From assembly GCA_016868295.1 (NCBI GenBank), contig VGHJ01000002.1:62001-126000 (forward strand): 64,000 nt of DNA. The letters run 5' to 3'. Source of the DNA: Betaproteobacteria bacterium. Lineage in GTDB: Bacteria; Pseudomonadota; Gammaproteobacteria; Burkholderiales; Rhodocyclaceae. The position numbers and the translations under genes are program-made. The notes under the pieces are model-generated. The model had not been told where the DNA came from and made no database searches. It was given only the letters and a program-made list of their open reading frames with translations. This document shows positions 15,101-23,457 of this stretch, piece by piece; positions within the stretch are counted from its first letter, which is position 1, and the number at the start of each line of letters is the position of its first letter.

Positions 15101-15519
15101 TGCTCGGCCAGCTCCACATCGCCTTTCTTCAGCGCCAGCCAGCCTTTGGCATCTTCCACCATATAGGTCTGCCAGAACACCGCGATAGGAGTCGCTTCTT
15201 GCAGATAACGCTCCGCATCGGCAAACTTACCTGTCTTGATGCTCACCCAGGCCAGCCCCAGTTTGACGTCGAAGTCATTGGGCCACGATTTGGCAAGCTT
15301 GAGAAAACTTTGCTCTGCCGCGCCATAGTCATCCAGCATGAACTGGCTCCAGGCCAGCAAAGACAGATCATCCAGCGTGCCGCTCCGCTTAGCGAAGTCG
15401 CGTGCTTCAATGAACTGCTTATTGACAAAACTGTTCTCTGCCGCCGTGGCCGCTATGGCCGGCACCGCAAACAGCGTCAACACGCCGGCCAACAGACTTT
15501 TCGCAATTTTTCTTACCAT
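12133..15519 (-). CDS. Secreted tetratricopeptide-repeat protein with a large internal duplication
   Basis: The start at 15519 is chosen because GGAGGAGGAACAATC stands directly before it and the translation then opens with a clean signal peptide (KSLLAGVLTLFAVPAIAATA). The mature protein of about 1100 residues is almost all helical TPR units with the usual W/L/G/Y/A/F pattern, for example GLAWIQFYKKDYDGAEKAF and GLAWLAFYKKDYDAAEKAF. Residues ~303-570 and ~690-951 are copies of each other. It should sit in the periplasm as a protein scaffold. It is the first gene of the seven-gene block and overlaps the PqqD-like gene by four bases. The IS4 element lies 104 bases upstream of its start. Confidence 0.85.
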   Translation of the reverse strand: MVRKIAKSLLAGVLTLFAVPAIAATAAENSFVNKQFIEARDFAKRSGTLDDLSLLAWSQFMLDDYGAAEQSFLKLAKSWPNDFDVKLGLAWVSIKTGKFADAERYLQEATPIAVFWQTYMVEDAKGWLALKKGDVELAEQIFTKELGMTSAAGKADPNVGLGWAAFNRGDLSKAKSAFEEGAKKDNKCFFCRDGLARIALIKNDGPEALKHVLEGIKITADNIGLNTLLVSALTVMNDPALSIKTYQDLIRQHPKTAAYKTGLGFSLLAAGKPKEAEAEFQTVLKSDAGNPAALAGIGSLQFYKTEMVKEGWAAYYKGDYDAALKLFDGKLTELNDIKNPSAADGRGWTLLALNKPREARDAFRQAIALDPDFYYSRSGLATAESLLLTTYRSAWALVDLQRFNEASALFEKARTETPVDFQWLIQDGLAWIQFYKKDYDGAEKAFSAIVAANPNAYLSQTGLGQIAMLRKEFIKAGRMIAQSLLINPYQAVSTYIGAAERLIDAGQYKDVREILTLGERIYPYSSDIHFLMARARAGLNEDGAAGASLARAAELAPLYIEPAFDKITIAVNGRQPALLSLAWSLYYAGSYAAAVNRFQQYASTGGTAPTGLTGMGWAQLALNRLPEAEQAFQTALQKGDLGDANAGLGWVAFERKDNANAEKSFKAALKAVPFHASAQSGLAAIQFQKTEAVKPAWEAYYKADYKRALDLFQSRASALSASGNPAAEDGRGWTYLAMGDSKAATAAFAAALKIDPDYYSAQSGQIAAKRADLVLYQQAWSKLEAGQFAEAKSRFDQARGDTTPEFQWLIDDGLAWLAFYKKDYDAAEKAFKAVIATTPNAYLSRKGLGYVLIERKQYADAAKELVASYSFAPYQGVLSFTAPTLKMLDARAFADTKEVLQVGERAYPYSADIQYLLARTFTGLRDETAAGKKLAIAAALAPLYIDPVADKLKLSPAAAKEAFANLGWGLYFAGNQTKALKRFDEATKAGSTDPNVGRGTAFALFRQGKYKEAIPLLEAAIKHEPKTLLPIVETVPIPGTKQYWTIEYTAGTTLAWAYYRLGDGSKADKLFADALSVNPFSIDALTGRGYAKLALKDGAGARGFFEQALKISPSYPDARLGLEAAKKL

Positions 15520-15612
15520 GATTGTTCCTCCTCCAAAATGAACACGTCTGTACACATTGTGCGCGTAAGCTCTGAATTGCCTTCATCTGGCAGGCGCACC
15601 CTGTCGAAAATT

Positions 15613-15623
15613 TGACGAGATGA
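15613..15623. repeat. Left copy of the 11-bp IS4 target duplication
   Basis: TGACGAGATGA here recurs at 16944-16954 on the other side of the insertion sequence. Eleven bases is the duplication length expected for IS4-group elements, and both copies are identical, so the insertion is likely recent. Confidence 0.8.
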
Positions 15624-16943
15624 TGGCAGTGTCCGGTTAAACCGCGAATAGATTCAGTTGGTTATGGGGCATGGGGTTTTCCGTGATCGGTTCGTTTGCG
15701 GCAAGGGCTTGTTGCAATGGCATTTTCTCGAACAGGGTGACCGACAGAATCTGTAGCAGGGTATAGAGCGAAGCGTCGAGGTTGAGGCGCTTCTTGACGA
15801 TGGCCACGAGCACATAGACCGAGACGGCGATCCAGATTTGCGACTTGATCGCATTCTCCGAGGTGCCGAAGAAACGTTTGATGCGAAGATGCTGCTTGAC
15901 CCACTTGAAGAGCAGTTCCACCTGCCAGCGGCTCTTGTAGAGCGCGCAGACGGCGGCTGCCGGCAGCGTGAAGTTGTTGGTCAGGAAGACCAGCGTCTTG
16001 CCCGACTCGGCATCCCTGAAGCGGTTGCGGCGCAGATGCTCCGGGTAGTGCTGCTGGGTATAGAACCCGTCGAGCGCAATCGTCTGGTCGCAGATGACGC
16101 CGCTGCTGCGATCCGTGGGAGCGGAATACAGCCGATGGAAATCCATGTTCGACTTGGTGCGCGTGACGAAGAAGCTGCCGGCCAGATGCAGCACATGCAG
16201 CCGCTCGAAATCGACGTAGGCCCGATCCATGACGTAGATCGCCCCGGCCTCGGGGATGAGCAGGTCGAGGGCATGCACGTCGTGCAGCTTGCCCTCGGAG
16301 ATGTGGATGAAGCTCGGAATGGCACCGCGCAGATCGAGCAGGGTATGCATCTTCACCGCCGCCTTGGTCGTGCGGAAATGCGCCCAGGGAAACACCGACA
16401 GGCACAGGTCGATGGTGGTGGAGCCCAGCGCATAGACGGTGTTGGTCAGCTCCAGGCCGAGGTCTTCCTGTGCGTAGAGCTTCCTCGCCTGGTCGATCAG
16501 ACGTTGCGCGAAGTCGGCATAGATGCGCCAATCGCGCAGCTCGTTGGCGTCCGCCAGCGTCGCGCGGCACGGAGAATCGCGCAAACCCATGTGGTAGAGC
16601 TTGCCCGCTTGCGCCGCCAGGCACGCCTCGATGTCGCGCAGGCTCTCCCGGTAGGTCAGCTGGGCGAAGGCCATGATGCGGAACTGCTCGGCACAGGTGA
16701 GCGTGCGGCAGCGCCGATCGCCGTCGTATCTCTGAACGTAACGTGCAAAGGTGGTCCAGGGCAGGAAGTCCATGAGCTGGGCGAACAGGGTCTTGCCAAG
16801 ATTCATGGCGGACTCCGGAGAGAAACCCGGAAGACTGCCCGAACCGGCTGCCGGCGTTCAAATCGACACCACCCCTCATCCCTCGGAATCCCGCATCAGT
16901 CATGGCTTTCAGCGATTCGACCATTCATTTAACCGGACACTAC
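15624..16943. mobile_element. Complete IS4-family insertion sequence, 1320 bp
   Basis: The element is bounded by inverted ends with GTGTCCGGTTAAA at 15629-15641 and its exact complement TTTAACCGGACAC at 16928-16940. The outermost three to five bases are imperfect. An 11-bp direct repeat of target DNA flanks it. It encodes one intact transposase read leftwards. It landed between the TPR-led operon and the remains of a sensor kinase gene, so it separates the operon from whatever once lay upstream. By its GC content it resembles the host genome more than the neighbouring operon. Confidence 0.9.
15637..16806 (-). CDS. IS4-family transposase
   Basis: The 389-residue protein has the N-terminal region typical of this IS4 subgroup (LMDFLPWTTFARYVQRYDGD, TCAEQFRIMAFAQLTYRESL). 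A DDE catalytic core follows, with the first aspartate in STTIDLCLSVFPWA, the second in YVMDRAYVDFERLH, and the YREK-like glutamate region ALYKSRWQVELLFKWVKQHL. The frame is intact with no stops, so it may be active. Its stop lies 14 bases inside the left end of the element. Confidence 0.93.
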   Translation of the reverse strand: MNLGKTLFAQLMDFLPWTTFARYVQRYDGDRRCRTLTCAEQFRIMAFAQLTYRESLRDIEACLAAQAGKLYHMGLRDSPCRATLADANELRDWRIYADFAQRLIDQARKLYAQEDLGLELTNTVYALGSTTIDLCLSVFPWAHFRTTKAAVKMHTLLDLRGAIPSFIHISEGKLHDVHALDLLIPEAGAIYVMDRAYVDFERLHVLHLAGSFFVTRTKSNMDFHRLYSAPTDRSSGVICDQTIALDGFYTQQHYPEHLRRNRFRDAESGKTLVFLTNNFTLPAAAVCALYKSRWQVELLFKWVKQHLRIKRFFGTSENAIKSQIWIAVSVYVLVAIVKKRLNLDASLYTLLQILSVTLFEKMPLQQALAANEPITENPMPHNQLNLFAV

Positions 16944-16954
16944 TGACGAGATGA
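16944..16954. repeat. Right copy of the 11-bp IS4 target duplication
   Basis: TGACGAGATGA is identical to 15613-15623. Joining the two flanks at this word rebuilds the sequence before insertion. Confidence 0.8.
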
Positions 16955-17210
16955 ATAATAGCCGGTATCGATGATACCCCTGCTTGCAAGGATTTACACC
17001 TGCTCAAAACAGGCGTCATCACCAAAGGTCGGCGCTGGCATGAAGGCGGCCTTGGGCCAGACGGATGTGAAAGCGCTAAGGGGTTCTGCACTGCCACGCA
17101 GCACCGAATGCGAGGTGGCCTTCGATCAGGGTGTAGCGAACTTGCATGGCAGGCGTTGCCCGGGGGAGGGCGTGTTCTTGCCCAGGCTGCGTAGACTTTC
17201 TCCGCGTGAC
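16955..17210. other. Spacer without recognisable gene
   Basis: Between the IS4 element and the sensor kinase remnant I see no convincing reading frame, RNA or repeat. It is presumably the old upstream region of the TPR operon on one side and of the kinase on the other, joined before the IS arrived. Confidence 0.4.
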
Positions 17211-19496
17211 ATGAAGCTCGGCCGTCGGGTCAAAACGCAAATGTCGGCCGGAACCGGGAAATAGACGACAGGCGCTTGCCTCCGCTGTTCCTGGCCTTTG
17301 CCTACGATGTCTACCAGCAGGCGGAAGCGGGCTTCGCTCGCGCCCGGGCCAATGCGCAGCGCCTGGCCAAGATAGCCGCCGCCGATGCGCAAGGCTACTT
17401 CGCCCGCGCCGAACAAAGGCTGGGCGACATCGCGCGGCGTGTAGAGAGGACGGCAGCCTCGAGCCTGGCCGTTGCCGCAGCCTGTTCGCCGACGCGGAAA
17501 CCATCCGGCGCGAATATGCGGCCCCGGCCATCCTGGACAAGGATGGCCGGGTGGTCTGCTTTGCCGGCGAACAGAACGAGCAGGCCGTGGCCGGACTGAC
17601 GGCGGCGCGCCCGCTCCTCGCGCATGCCGATGGCCCGCCCAGGCTGCTGGGCGGCATTCCCGTGCGCAGCGCAGCGGCGGGCGGATGGGTGCTGCCCCTG
17701 GCCTTTGCCGTGCGCGGCGGCGACGGGCGGGCGTCGTCATTGCCGCGGCGCAGCTGGACCGCTTCCAGTCCGTGGTGGAGAGTCTCGACCTGCCCGAAAA
17801 GACCATCACGCTCTTCGTCAAGGCGGAGGGCACGGTCATCTACCTCTCCCACGATCCGGAACGGCATATCGGCCAAAGCCGGCGCGGCGACGCCCTCACC
17901 CGGTCCCTCCTGGAAGGACGCAGCGGCGTGACGTCGGGCGTGTCGGTCGATGGGGTGGCGCGTATCTACGGCTTTCATCCGGCCGCCGGTACGGACTGGC
18001 TGGCCGTCGTCGGCATCGATGTCGCCCCCATCCGCGTCGGCGTCAGGGCGAGCGCGGTGCGCCAGGGCCTGTATGGGCCCGGTGTCCGCCCTGGCCGCGG
18101 CCGTGCGTGGCTATGGCGAGGGCCGGCGCGCGCGAGGTCGCCGAGGTGGCGATGCAGATGAACCGCATGTTCGACATGCTCGCCGAGCAGGAACGCTCCC
18201 TGATCGAAAGCCAGGACAAGCTCAACGGCGTGCTCGGCTCGATGGACCGTGCGCTCAGGTCCTTCGCGCCGGACATGAACCATGCTGTTTGCCAGCGTAT
18301 CGACCGAGCAGATATTCGGGCATGCGGCCGCGGAGTTCCTGGCGTAGCCGCGGCTCTGGCTGGACCTGGCGCATCCGGAAGAGCGCAGGCAGGCGGAGGA
18401 GGAAAACTGCCAGTTGCTGGCCATCGCCGAGCAGAGCCGGAACGAAATCTACGTCTTCGATGCCATCACGATGCGCTACGAGTACGCCAACGGCGGCGCA
18501 CTGCACAACCTCGGCTACTCGTTTCGCCACCTCAAGCTGCTGACGCCGCTCGACCTGATGCCGCAATATACGGAAGGCGGCTTCGCGCGCCTGATCGAGC
18601 AGTTGCTGCGGCGGGAGAGGGCGCAGCAGGTCTTCGAGACCGTGCATCGCCGCTCGGACGGCAGCGAGTACCCGGTGGAAGTGCACATCCAGGCGGTGGA
18701 GCGCGAGGGACGCTGGAAGTGCCTGGCGGTAGTCATCGACATCACCGAGCGCCAGCGCGCCCAGTCGGAGATCGTCAAGCTCACCGGTTCGCTCGAGAAG
18801 CGCGTCACCGAACGCACGGCCGAACTGGCCCAGGCGAATACCGAACTGGAGTCCTTCATCTACTCGATCTCGCACGATCTGCGCACGCCGCTGCGCGCCA
18901 TCAACGGCTACGCCAGCATCCTGGTCGAGGAGCAGAAGGGGCGCCTGGACGGGGAAGCGGTCGACATGCTGCAGCGCATCGCCCGCGGCGCCGTGCGCAT
19001 GGGCGACCTCATCGACGATCTGCTGACCTTCTCCCGCGTCGGCCGTGGCGAGCTGAATTGCATGGAGGTCGACATGGAGGCCATGGCGTGCACGGTGGCC
19101 GAGGAGCTGCGCGCGACGAATCCCCATGCCCAGGTCGGCATTCAGGCCATGCCGGGGGCCAGGGCGGACCCCGCGCTGTTGCGCCAGGTGATGCTCAATC
19201 TGGTCGGCAACGCCATGAAGTTCAGTTCGCATCGCGCGGCCGCGCGCATCGACGTGGGCGCGATCGAGGAGGGAGGGCTGCCGGTGTATTTCGTGCGCGA
19301 CAATGGCGCCGGCTTCGACAGCCAGCATGCCGCCAAGCTGTTCGGGGTGTTCCAGCGGTTGCACCGGGAGTCCGAGTTCCCCGGCACGGGCGTCGGACTG
19401 GCCATCGTCAAGCGAATCGTCGAGCGGCCCGGCGGCCGCGTCTGGGCGGAGTCGTCGCCGAGCAAGGGGGCGACCTTCTTCTTCACCCTGTCTTGA
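17211..19496 (+). pseudogene. Decayed sensor histidine kinase (dCACHE-HAMP-PAS-HisKA-HATPase)
   Basis: Parts of one kinase can be followed through several frames. They are a start MKLGRRVKTQMSAGTG at 17211, a membrane segment with PPLFLAFAYDVYQQAE, and a periplasmic dCACHE part (LPEKTITLFVKAEGTVIYLS, GVARIYGFHPAAGTDWLAVV). A HAMP/coil region (VAMQMNRMFDMLAEQERSL) comes next. From 18414 an open frame holds a PAS domain, the phosphoacceptor helix YSISHDLRTPLRAINGYAS and an ATPase with NLVGNAMKFSS, DNGAGFD and GTGVGLAIVKRI. At least three frame changes and a stop near 18346 separate the pieces. The intact end could still give a cytoplasmic kinase, but no good start is seen. Confidence 0.75.
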
Positions 19497-19519
19497 ATGC
19501 AGGCCCAATGGCCTATAAT
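19493..19519 (+). promoter_or_regulatory. Sigma-70-type promoter before the miaB group
   Basis: TTGAAT (19493-19498) and a perfect TATAAT (19514-19519) are 15 bases apart. The next ATG is only nine bases behind the -10 box, so either the mRNA of the 129-residue protein has almost no leader, or that protein starts further in. Confidence 0.5.
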
Positions 19520-19527
19520 TCAGGGAT

Positions 19528-19917
19528 ATGAATCCGATCGTCACGTCCATCCTCAGCACCATCATCGAGCACATTTTCGAGGCGATGATGGCGCCGACGC
19601 CGGCTCCGCCGCCGAGTACGCCGCCCGGCATCGTGCGGCCGGCGCTGCAGAACGGCCCGCTTGCCGTGATGGGGCCGCCGAGCAACGGGTTCGCCCAGTT
19701 CAACCACCAGACGCTGCGCCTCTCGGCCAGCCTGCAGATCCGCGACACGCAGAATCGCATCGTCATGTCGGGGACCCTGCAGCAGCCGGTGCCGGTGCTC
19801 TACAAGCTCGATGAATACGGCACGGTGCAGCGCGTCTGGGTGCTGACCCGGGAAGAGGCGGAAATCGCCGACCAGTTGATCAAGCAGCGGTTGCCGGCCG
19901 CTCCCCCCAAACAGTAG
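19528..19917 (+). CDS. Conserved-looking hypothetical protein, 129 residues
   Basis: The protein starts with an amphipathic helix ([20 protein letters not shown]). A proline-rich linker ([13 protein letters not shown]) and a globular part follow, with [20 protein letters not shown] and [17 protein letters not shown]-like strands. No known family is recognised. Its stop overlaps the GTG start of miaB, so it is the first gene of the miaB-phoH-ybeY-corC-lnt transcription unit. With the -10 box nine bases upstream of the ATG it may be translated from a leaderless mRNA. The coupling to miaB makes it very likely to be a real gene. Confidence 0.65.
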   Translation: MNPIVTSILSTIIEHIFEAMMAPTPAPPPSTPPGIVRPALQNGPLAVMGPPSNGFAQFNHQTLRLSASLQIRDTQNRIVMSGTLQQPVPVLYKLDEYGTVQRVWVLTREEAEIADQLIKQRLPAAPPKQ

Positions 19918-21248
19918 TGGCCAAGAAGCTCTACATCAAAACCTTCGGCTGCCAGATGAACGAGTACGATTCGGACCGCATGGCCGACGTGCTCGCCGCC
20001 GAGGGGATCGTGAAGACCGATTCCCCCGAGGACGCCGACGTCATCCTGTTCAACACCTGCTCGGTGCGCGAGAAGGCGCAGGAGAAGGTCTTTCATGACC
20101 TCGGCCGCGTGCGGCTGCTCAAGCAGGCGAAGCCCGACCTCGTCATCGGCGTCGGCGGCTGCGTGGCGAGCCAGGAGGGCGAGGCCATCGTGCGCCGCGC
20201 CCCCTACGTCGATGTCGTCTTCGGCCCGCAGACCCTGCACCGCCTGCCGCAGCTCATCCGCGCGCGGCGCGCTTCTGGACGGCCGCAGGTGGACGTCTCC
20301 TTCCCCGAGATCGAGAAGTTCGATGCCCTGCCGCCGGCGCGCGTCGAGGGCGGCTTGGCTTTCGTTTCAGTCATGGAGGGCTGCAGCAAGTTCTGCACCT
20401 ACTGCATCGTGCCGTTCACGCGCGGCGAGGAGATCTCGCGTCCGCTTGGCGACGTGCTGGCCGAGGTCGCCGGACTGGCGGCGCAGGGCGTCGGCGAAGT
20501 GACCCTGCTCGGCCAGAACGTGAACGCCTGGCGCGGCGCCATGGACGACGGCGAGACAGCGGATTTCGCTTTCCTGCTCGACTGCGTGCACGACATCCCC
20601 GGCATCGAGCGCATTCGCTACACCACCTCGCATCCGCGCGAGATGACGCCGCGCCTGGTCGAGGCCTACGCGCGCCTGCCGAAGCTGGTCTCGCACCTGC
20701 ACCTGCCGGTGCAGTCCGGCTCGGATCGCGTGCTGGCGGCGATGAAGCGCGGCTACACCGTGCTCGAATACAAGTCGCTGGCGCGCAAGCTGCGCGCCGC
20801 GCGCCCGGACATCTCGCTGTCGACCGACTTCATCGTCGGTTTTCCCGGCGAGACGGAGGCCGATTTCGAGGCGACCATGCGGCTGATCGAGGAGGTCGGC
20901 TTCGATGCCTCGTTCAGCTTCATCTTCAGCCCGCGCCCCGGCACGCCGGCGGCGGAGCTCGCCGACGACACGCCGCTGGAAGTAAAGACTCAGCGCCTGA
21001 TGCGCCTGCAGAAGCGCATCGAGGAACAGGCGCGGGCCATCGGCGCGGCAATGGTCGGCACGACGCAGCGCATCCTGGTCGAGGGCGCTTCGAAGAAGGA
21101 TGCGGCGGAACTGGCCGGCCGCAGCGACAACAATCGCATCGTCAATTTCGGCGGCAATCCTCGGCTCATCGGGCGCTTCGTCGACGTCATCATCACCGCC
21201 GCCCTGCCGCACTCGCTGCGCGGCGAGATCGTCACGCGCGAATCATGA
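19917..21248 (+). CDS. miaB: tRNA-2-methylthio-N6-dimethylallyladenosine synthase
   Basis: This 443-residue radical-SAM enzyme adds methylthio to i6A37 of tRNAs that read codons starting with U. The N-terminal domain binds one cluster through cysteines in [22 protein letters not shown] and [10 protein letters not shown]. The SAM cluster motif is [16 protein letters not shown], and a TRAM domain closes the protein. The start is a GTG that shares a base with the stop of the preceding gene. The next gene, phoH, overlaps by four bases. The order miaB-phoH-ybeY-corC-lnt is a standard proteobacterial cluster. Confidence 0.97.
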   Translation: MAKKLYIKTFGCQMNEYDSDRMADVLAAEGIVKTDSPEDADVILFNTCSVREKAQEKVFHDLGRVRLLKQAKPDLVIGVGGCVASQEGEAIVRRAPYVDVVFGPQTLHRLPQLIRARRASGRPQVDVSFPEIEKFDALPPARVEGGLAFVSVMEGCSKFCTYCIVPFTRGEEISRPLGDVLAEVAGLAAQGVGEVTLLGQNVNAWRGAMDDGETADFAFLLDCVHDIPGIERIRYTTSHPREMTPRLVEAYARLPKLVSHLHLPVQSGSDRVLAAMKRGYTVLEYKSLARKLRAARPDISLSTDFIVGFPGETEADFEATMRLIEEVGFDASFSFIFSPRPGTPAAELADDTPLEVKTQRLMRLQKRIEEQARAIGAAMVGTTQRILVEGASKKDAAELAGRSDNNRIVNFGGNPRLIGRFVDVIITAALPHSLRGEIVTRES

Positions 21249-22207
21249 AAGCCAAAGCCCTCGAAGTCGTTCTGTCCCCTGTGGACAACCAGCGGCTGGC
21301 CAACCTGTGCGGCGCGCTGGACGAGAACCTGCGCCAGATCGAGGCGGCCTACGACGTCGCCATCGCGCGCCGCGGCGAGCGCTTCACCGTGCGCGGCCAT
21401 CCGGCGCAGTCGGCGCAGGCCGCCAACGCCCTGCAGCATTTCTACGCCGCGGCCGGCGAGCATCTTTCCGTGGACGCCATTCAGCTCGGACTGGTGGAAC
21501 TCGCCAACCGTGGACAGGCCGGCATGCCGGCGCCGGGGCTGCTCACGCGCAAGCCCGAGCTGCACGGCCGCACGCCGCGCCAGGTGCAGTACCTGCGCCA
21601 GATCCAGGAGCACGACATCACCTTCGGCATCGGCCCGGCCGGCACCGGCAAGACCTATCTCGCCGTGGCGAGCGCGGTGGACGCCTTCGAGCGCGACCAG
21701 GTCAGCCGCATCGTGCTGACGCGCCCGGCGGTCGAGGCCGGCGAGCGCCTCGGCTTCCTGCCCGGCGACCTCGCGCAGAAGGTCGACCCGTATCTCAGGC
21801 CGCTCTACGACGCGCTCTACGACCTGATGGGCTTCGACAAGGTGGCCAGGCTCTTCGAGCGCCAGGCCATCGAGATCGCGCCGCTCGCCTACATGCGCGG
21901 GCGCACGCTCAACCACGCCTTCATCATCCTCGACGAGGCGCAGAACACCACGCCCGAGCAGATGAAGATGTTTCTCACCCGCATCGGCATCGGCGCGCGC
22001 GCCGTGGTCACCGGCGACGTCACCCAGATCGACCTGGCGCGCGGCATGAAGAGCGGGCTGGTCGAGGCGGCGCGCATCCTGCGCGAGGTGCGCGGCATCG
22101 CCTTCACCGAATTCCTCGCCGAGGACGTCGTGCGCCATCCGCTCGTCGCGCGCATTGTCGCCGCCTATGAAAAGCACGAAGAAAAGCGCGAAGCCGGCGG
22201 CGCTTAG
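21245..22207 (+). CDS. ybeZ: PhoH-like ATPase (YbeZ)
   Basis: The 320-residue protein has an N-terminal KH-like part and a P-loop ATPase domain: Walker [14 protein letters not shown], Walker [15 protein letters not shown], and the sensor region [11 protein letters not shown]. YbeZ proteins are thought to work with the endoribonuclease YbeY in rRNA maturation and ribosome quality control, and ybeY overlaps its end by 41 bases. The overlap with miaB indicates one message. Length and motifs are those of the family, with nothing unusual. Confidence 0.94.
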   Translation: MKAKALEVVLSPVDNQRLANLCGALDENLRQIEAAYDVAIARRGERFTVRGHPAQSAQAANALQHFYAAAGEHLSVDAIQLGLVELANRGQAGMPAPGLLTRKPELHGRTPRQVQYLRQIQEHDITFGIGPAGTGKTYLAVASAVDAFERDQVSRIVLTRPAVEAGERLGFLPGDLAQKVDPYLRPLYDALYDLMGFDKVARLFERQAIEIAPLAYMRGRTLNHAFIILDEAQNTTPEQMKMFLTRIGIGARAVVTGDVTQIDLARGMKSGLVEAARILREVRGIAFTEFLAEDVVRHPLVARIVAAYEKHEEKREAGGA

Positions 22208-22622
22208 CCTGTCGGTGCAGTATGCAGTGGAGCATGATGCGCTGCCGACGCGCAGCGCGGTACGCAGGTGGGTGCGCGCGGCCGCCCCGGGCGCGGCCGA
22301 GATCACCGTGCGCTTCGTCGGGGCCGCGGAAGGACGCGCGCTCAACGCGCAGTACCGCGGCAAGGACTACGCCACCAACGTGCTGAGCTTTCCCTATGCG
22401 CGGGAGCCCGTCCTCTGCGGCGACCTGGTGCTGTGCCTGCCGGTGGTGCTGCAGGAGGCCGCATCGCAGGGCAAGACCGCCGCCGCCCACTTCGCCCACC
22501 TCGCCGTGCATGGTATGCTGCATCTGCAGGGATACGATCACGGGAACGGCGCTGACGCCCGCATCATGGAAGACAGGGAACGCGAGATCCTCGCCCGCCT
22601 CGGCTATTCCGACCCCTATTGA
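22167..22622 (+). CDS. ybeY: Endoribonuclease YbeY
   Basis: YbeY is a zinc-dependent single-strand endoribonuclease for 16S rRNA 3'-end processing and ribosome quality control. The zinc site H-x3-H-x5-H is visible in [15 protein letters not shown]. The conserved segment [15 protein letters not shown] precedes it. The ATG at 22167 is preferred; a TTG at 22155 would add four residues. The gene overlaps the end of ybeZ, as in many proteobacteria, and ends four bases before corC. Confidence 0.95.
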   Translation: MKSTKKSAKPAALSLSVQYAVEHDALPTRSAVRRWVRAAAPGAAEITVRFVGAAEGRALNAQYRGKDYATNVLSFPYAREPVLCGDLVLCLPVVLQEAASQGKTAAAHFAHLAVHGMLHLQGYDHGNGADARIMEDREREILARLGYSDPY

Positions 22623-22626
22623 CCCT

Positions 22627-23457
22627 ATGGACCCTTCCCCGAGTCGCCCGTCGCTGATGGACCGCCTCTCCGCGCTGCTTGCGCGCGAGCCGGAGGACCG
22701 CGAGCAGCTCGTTGCCCTGCTGCATTCCGCCTACACGCGCGCCCTCATCGACGCCGATGCGCTGTCCATCATCGAGGGCGCGCTCGCCGTTTCCGACATG
22801 CAGGTGCGCGACGTCATGGTGCCGCGCGCCCAGATGCAGGTGATTCCGATCAGCGACAGCATGGCGGCGATGACCGTCAAGGCCATCGAGACCGCCCACT
22901 CGCGCTTTCCCGTCACCGGCGAGAACCGCGACGACGTCATCGGCATCCTGCTCGCCAAGGACCTCTTGCGCCTGCACGCCGGCGAGGACGTCGCCGTGCG
23001 CGACATGCTGCGGCCGGCCATCTTCATTCCGGATTCGAAGCGGCTCAACGTGCTGCTGCGCGAGTTCCGTGCCTCGCGCAACCACATGGCCATCGTGGTG
23101 GACGAGTACGGCGGGGTCGCCGGGCTGGTGACGATCGAGGACGTGCTCGAGCAGATCGTCGGCGACATCGAGGACGAGTACGACTTCGACGAGGCCGCCG
23201 ACAACATCCTGCTCGACCAGGCCGGCCACTACCGCGTCAAGGCCGCCACCGAGATCGCCGACTTCAACGCCGCCTTCGGCACGCGGTTCAGCGACGCGGA
23301 GTTCGATACCTTCGGCGGCATGGTGATCCGCCACCTCGGCCGCCTGCCCAGGCGCGGCGAGGTGCTGCACCTCGACGGCCTGCGCATCCAGGTGCTGCGC
23401 GCCGACAGCCGGCGCGTGCATACCCTGCTCGTCGACCGTTCGACCGCGGCTGCATGA
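22627..23457 (+). CDS. corC: CBS/CorC-HlyC domain protein (magnesium/cobalt efflux family)
   Basis: The 276-residue cytoplasmic protein has a short N-terminal helix region (LVALLHSAYTRALIDADAL), a CBS pair (VRDVMVPRAQMQVIPISDSM and HMAIVVDEYGGVAGLVTIED) and a C-terminal transporter-associated domain with FNAAFGTRFSDAEFDTFGG. CorC is linked to magnesium and cobalt resistance. In this cluster it lies between ybeY and lnt, as in E. coli. The start ATG at 22627 follows the ybeY stop by four bases, and the stop overlaps lnt. Confidence 0.93.
   Translation: MDPSPSRPSLMDRLSALLAREPEDREQLVALLHSAYTRALIDADALSIIEGALAVSDMQVRDVMVPRAQMQVIPISDSMAAMTVKAIETAHSRFPVTGENRDDVIGILLAKDLLRLHAGEDVAVRDMLRPAIFIPDSKRLNVLLREFRASRNHMAIVVDEYGGVAGLVTIEDVLEQIVGDIEDEYDFDEAADNILLDQAGHYRVKAATEIADFNAAFGTRFSDAEFDTFGGMVIRHLGRLPRRGEVLHLDGLRIQVLRADSRRVHTLLVDRSTAAA

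Noticed and set aside
17005-17025. Right attachment site matching the tRNA at 3825
   Set aside because: Only CATCACCA (eight bases) matches the tRNA end, which is too short to be distinguished from chance.
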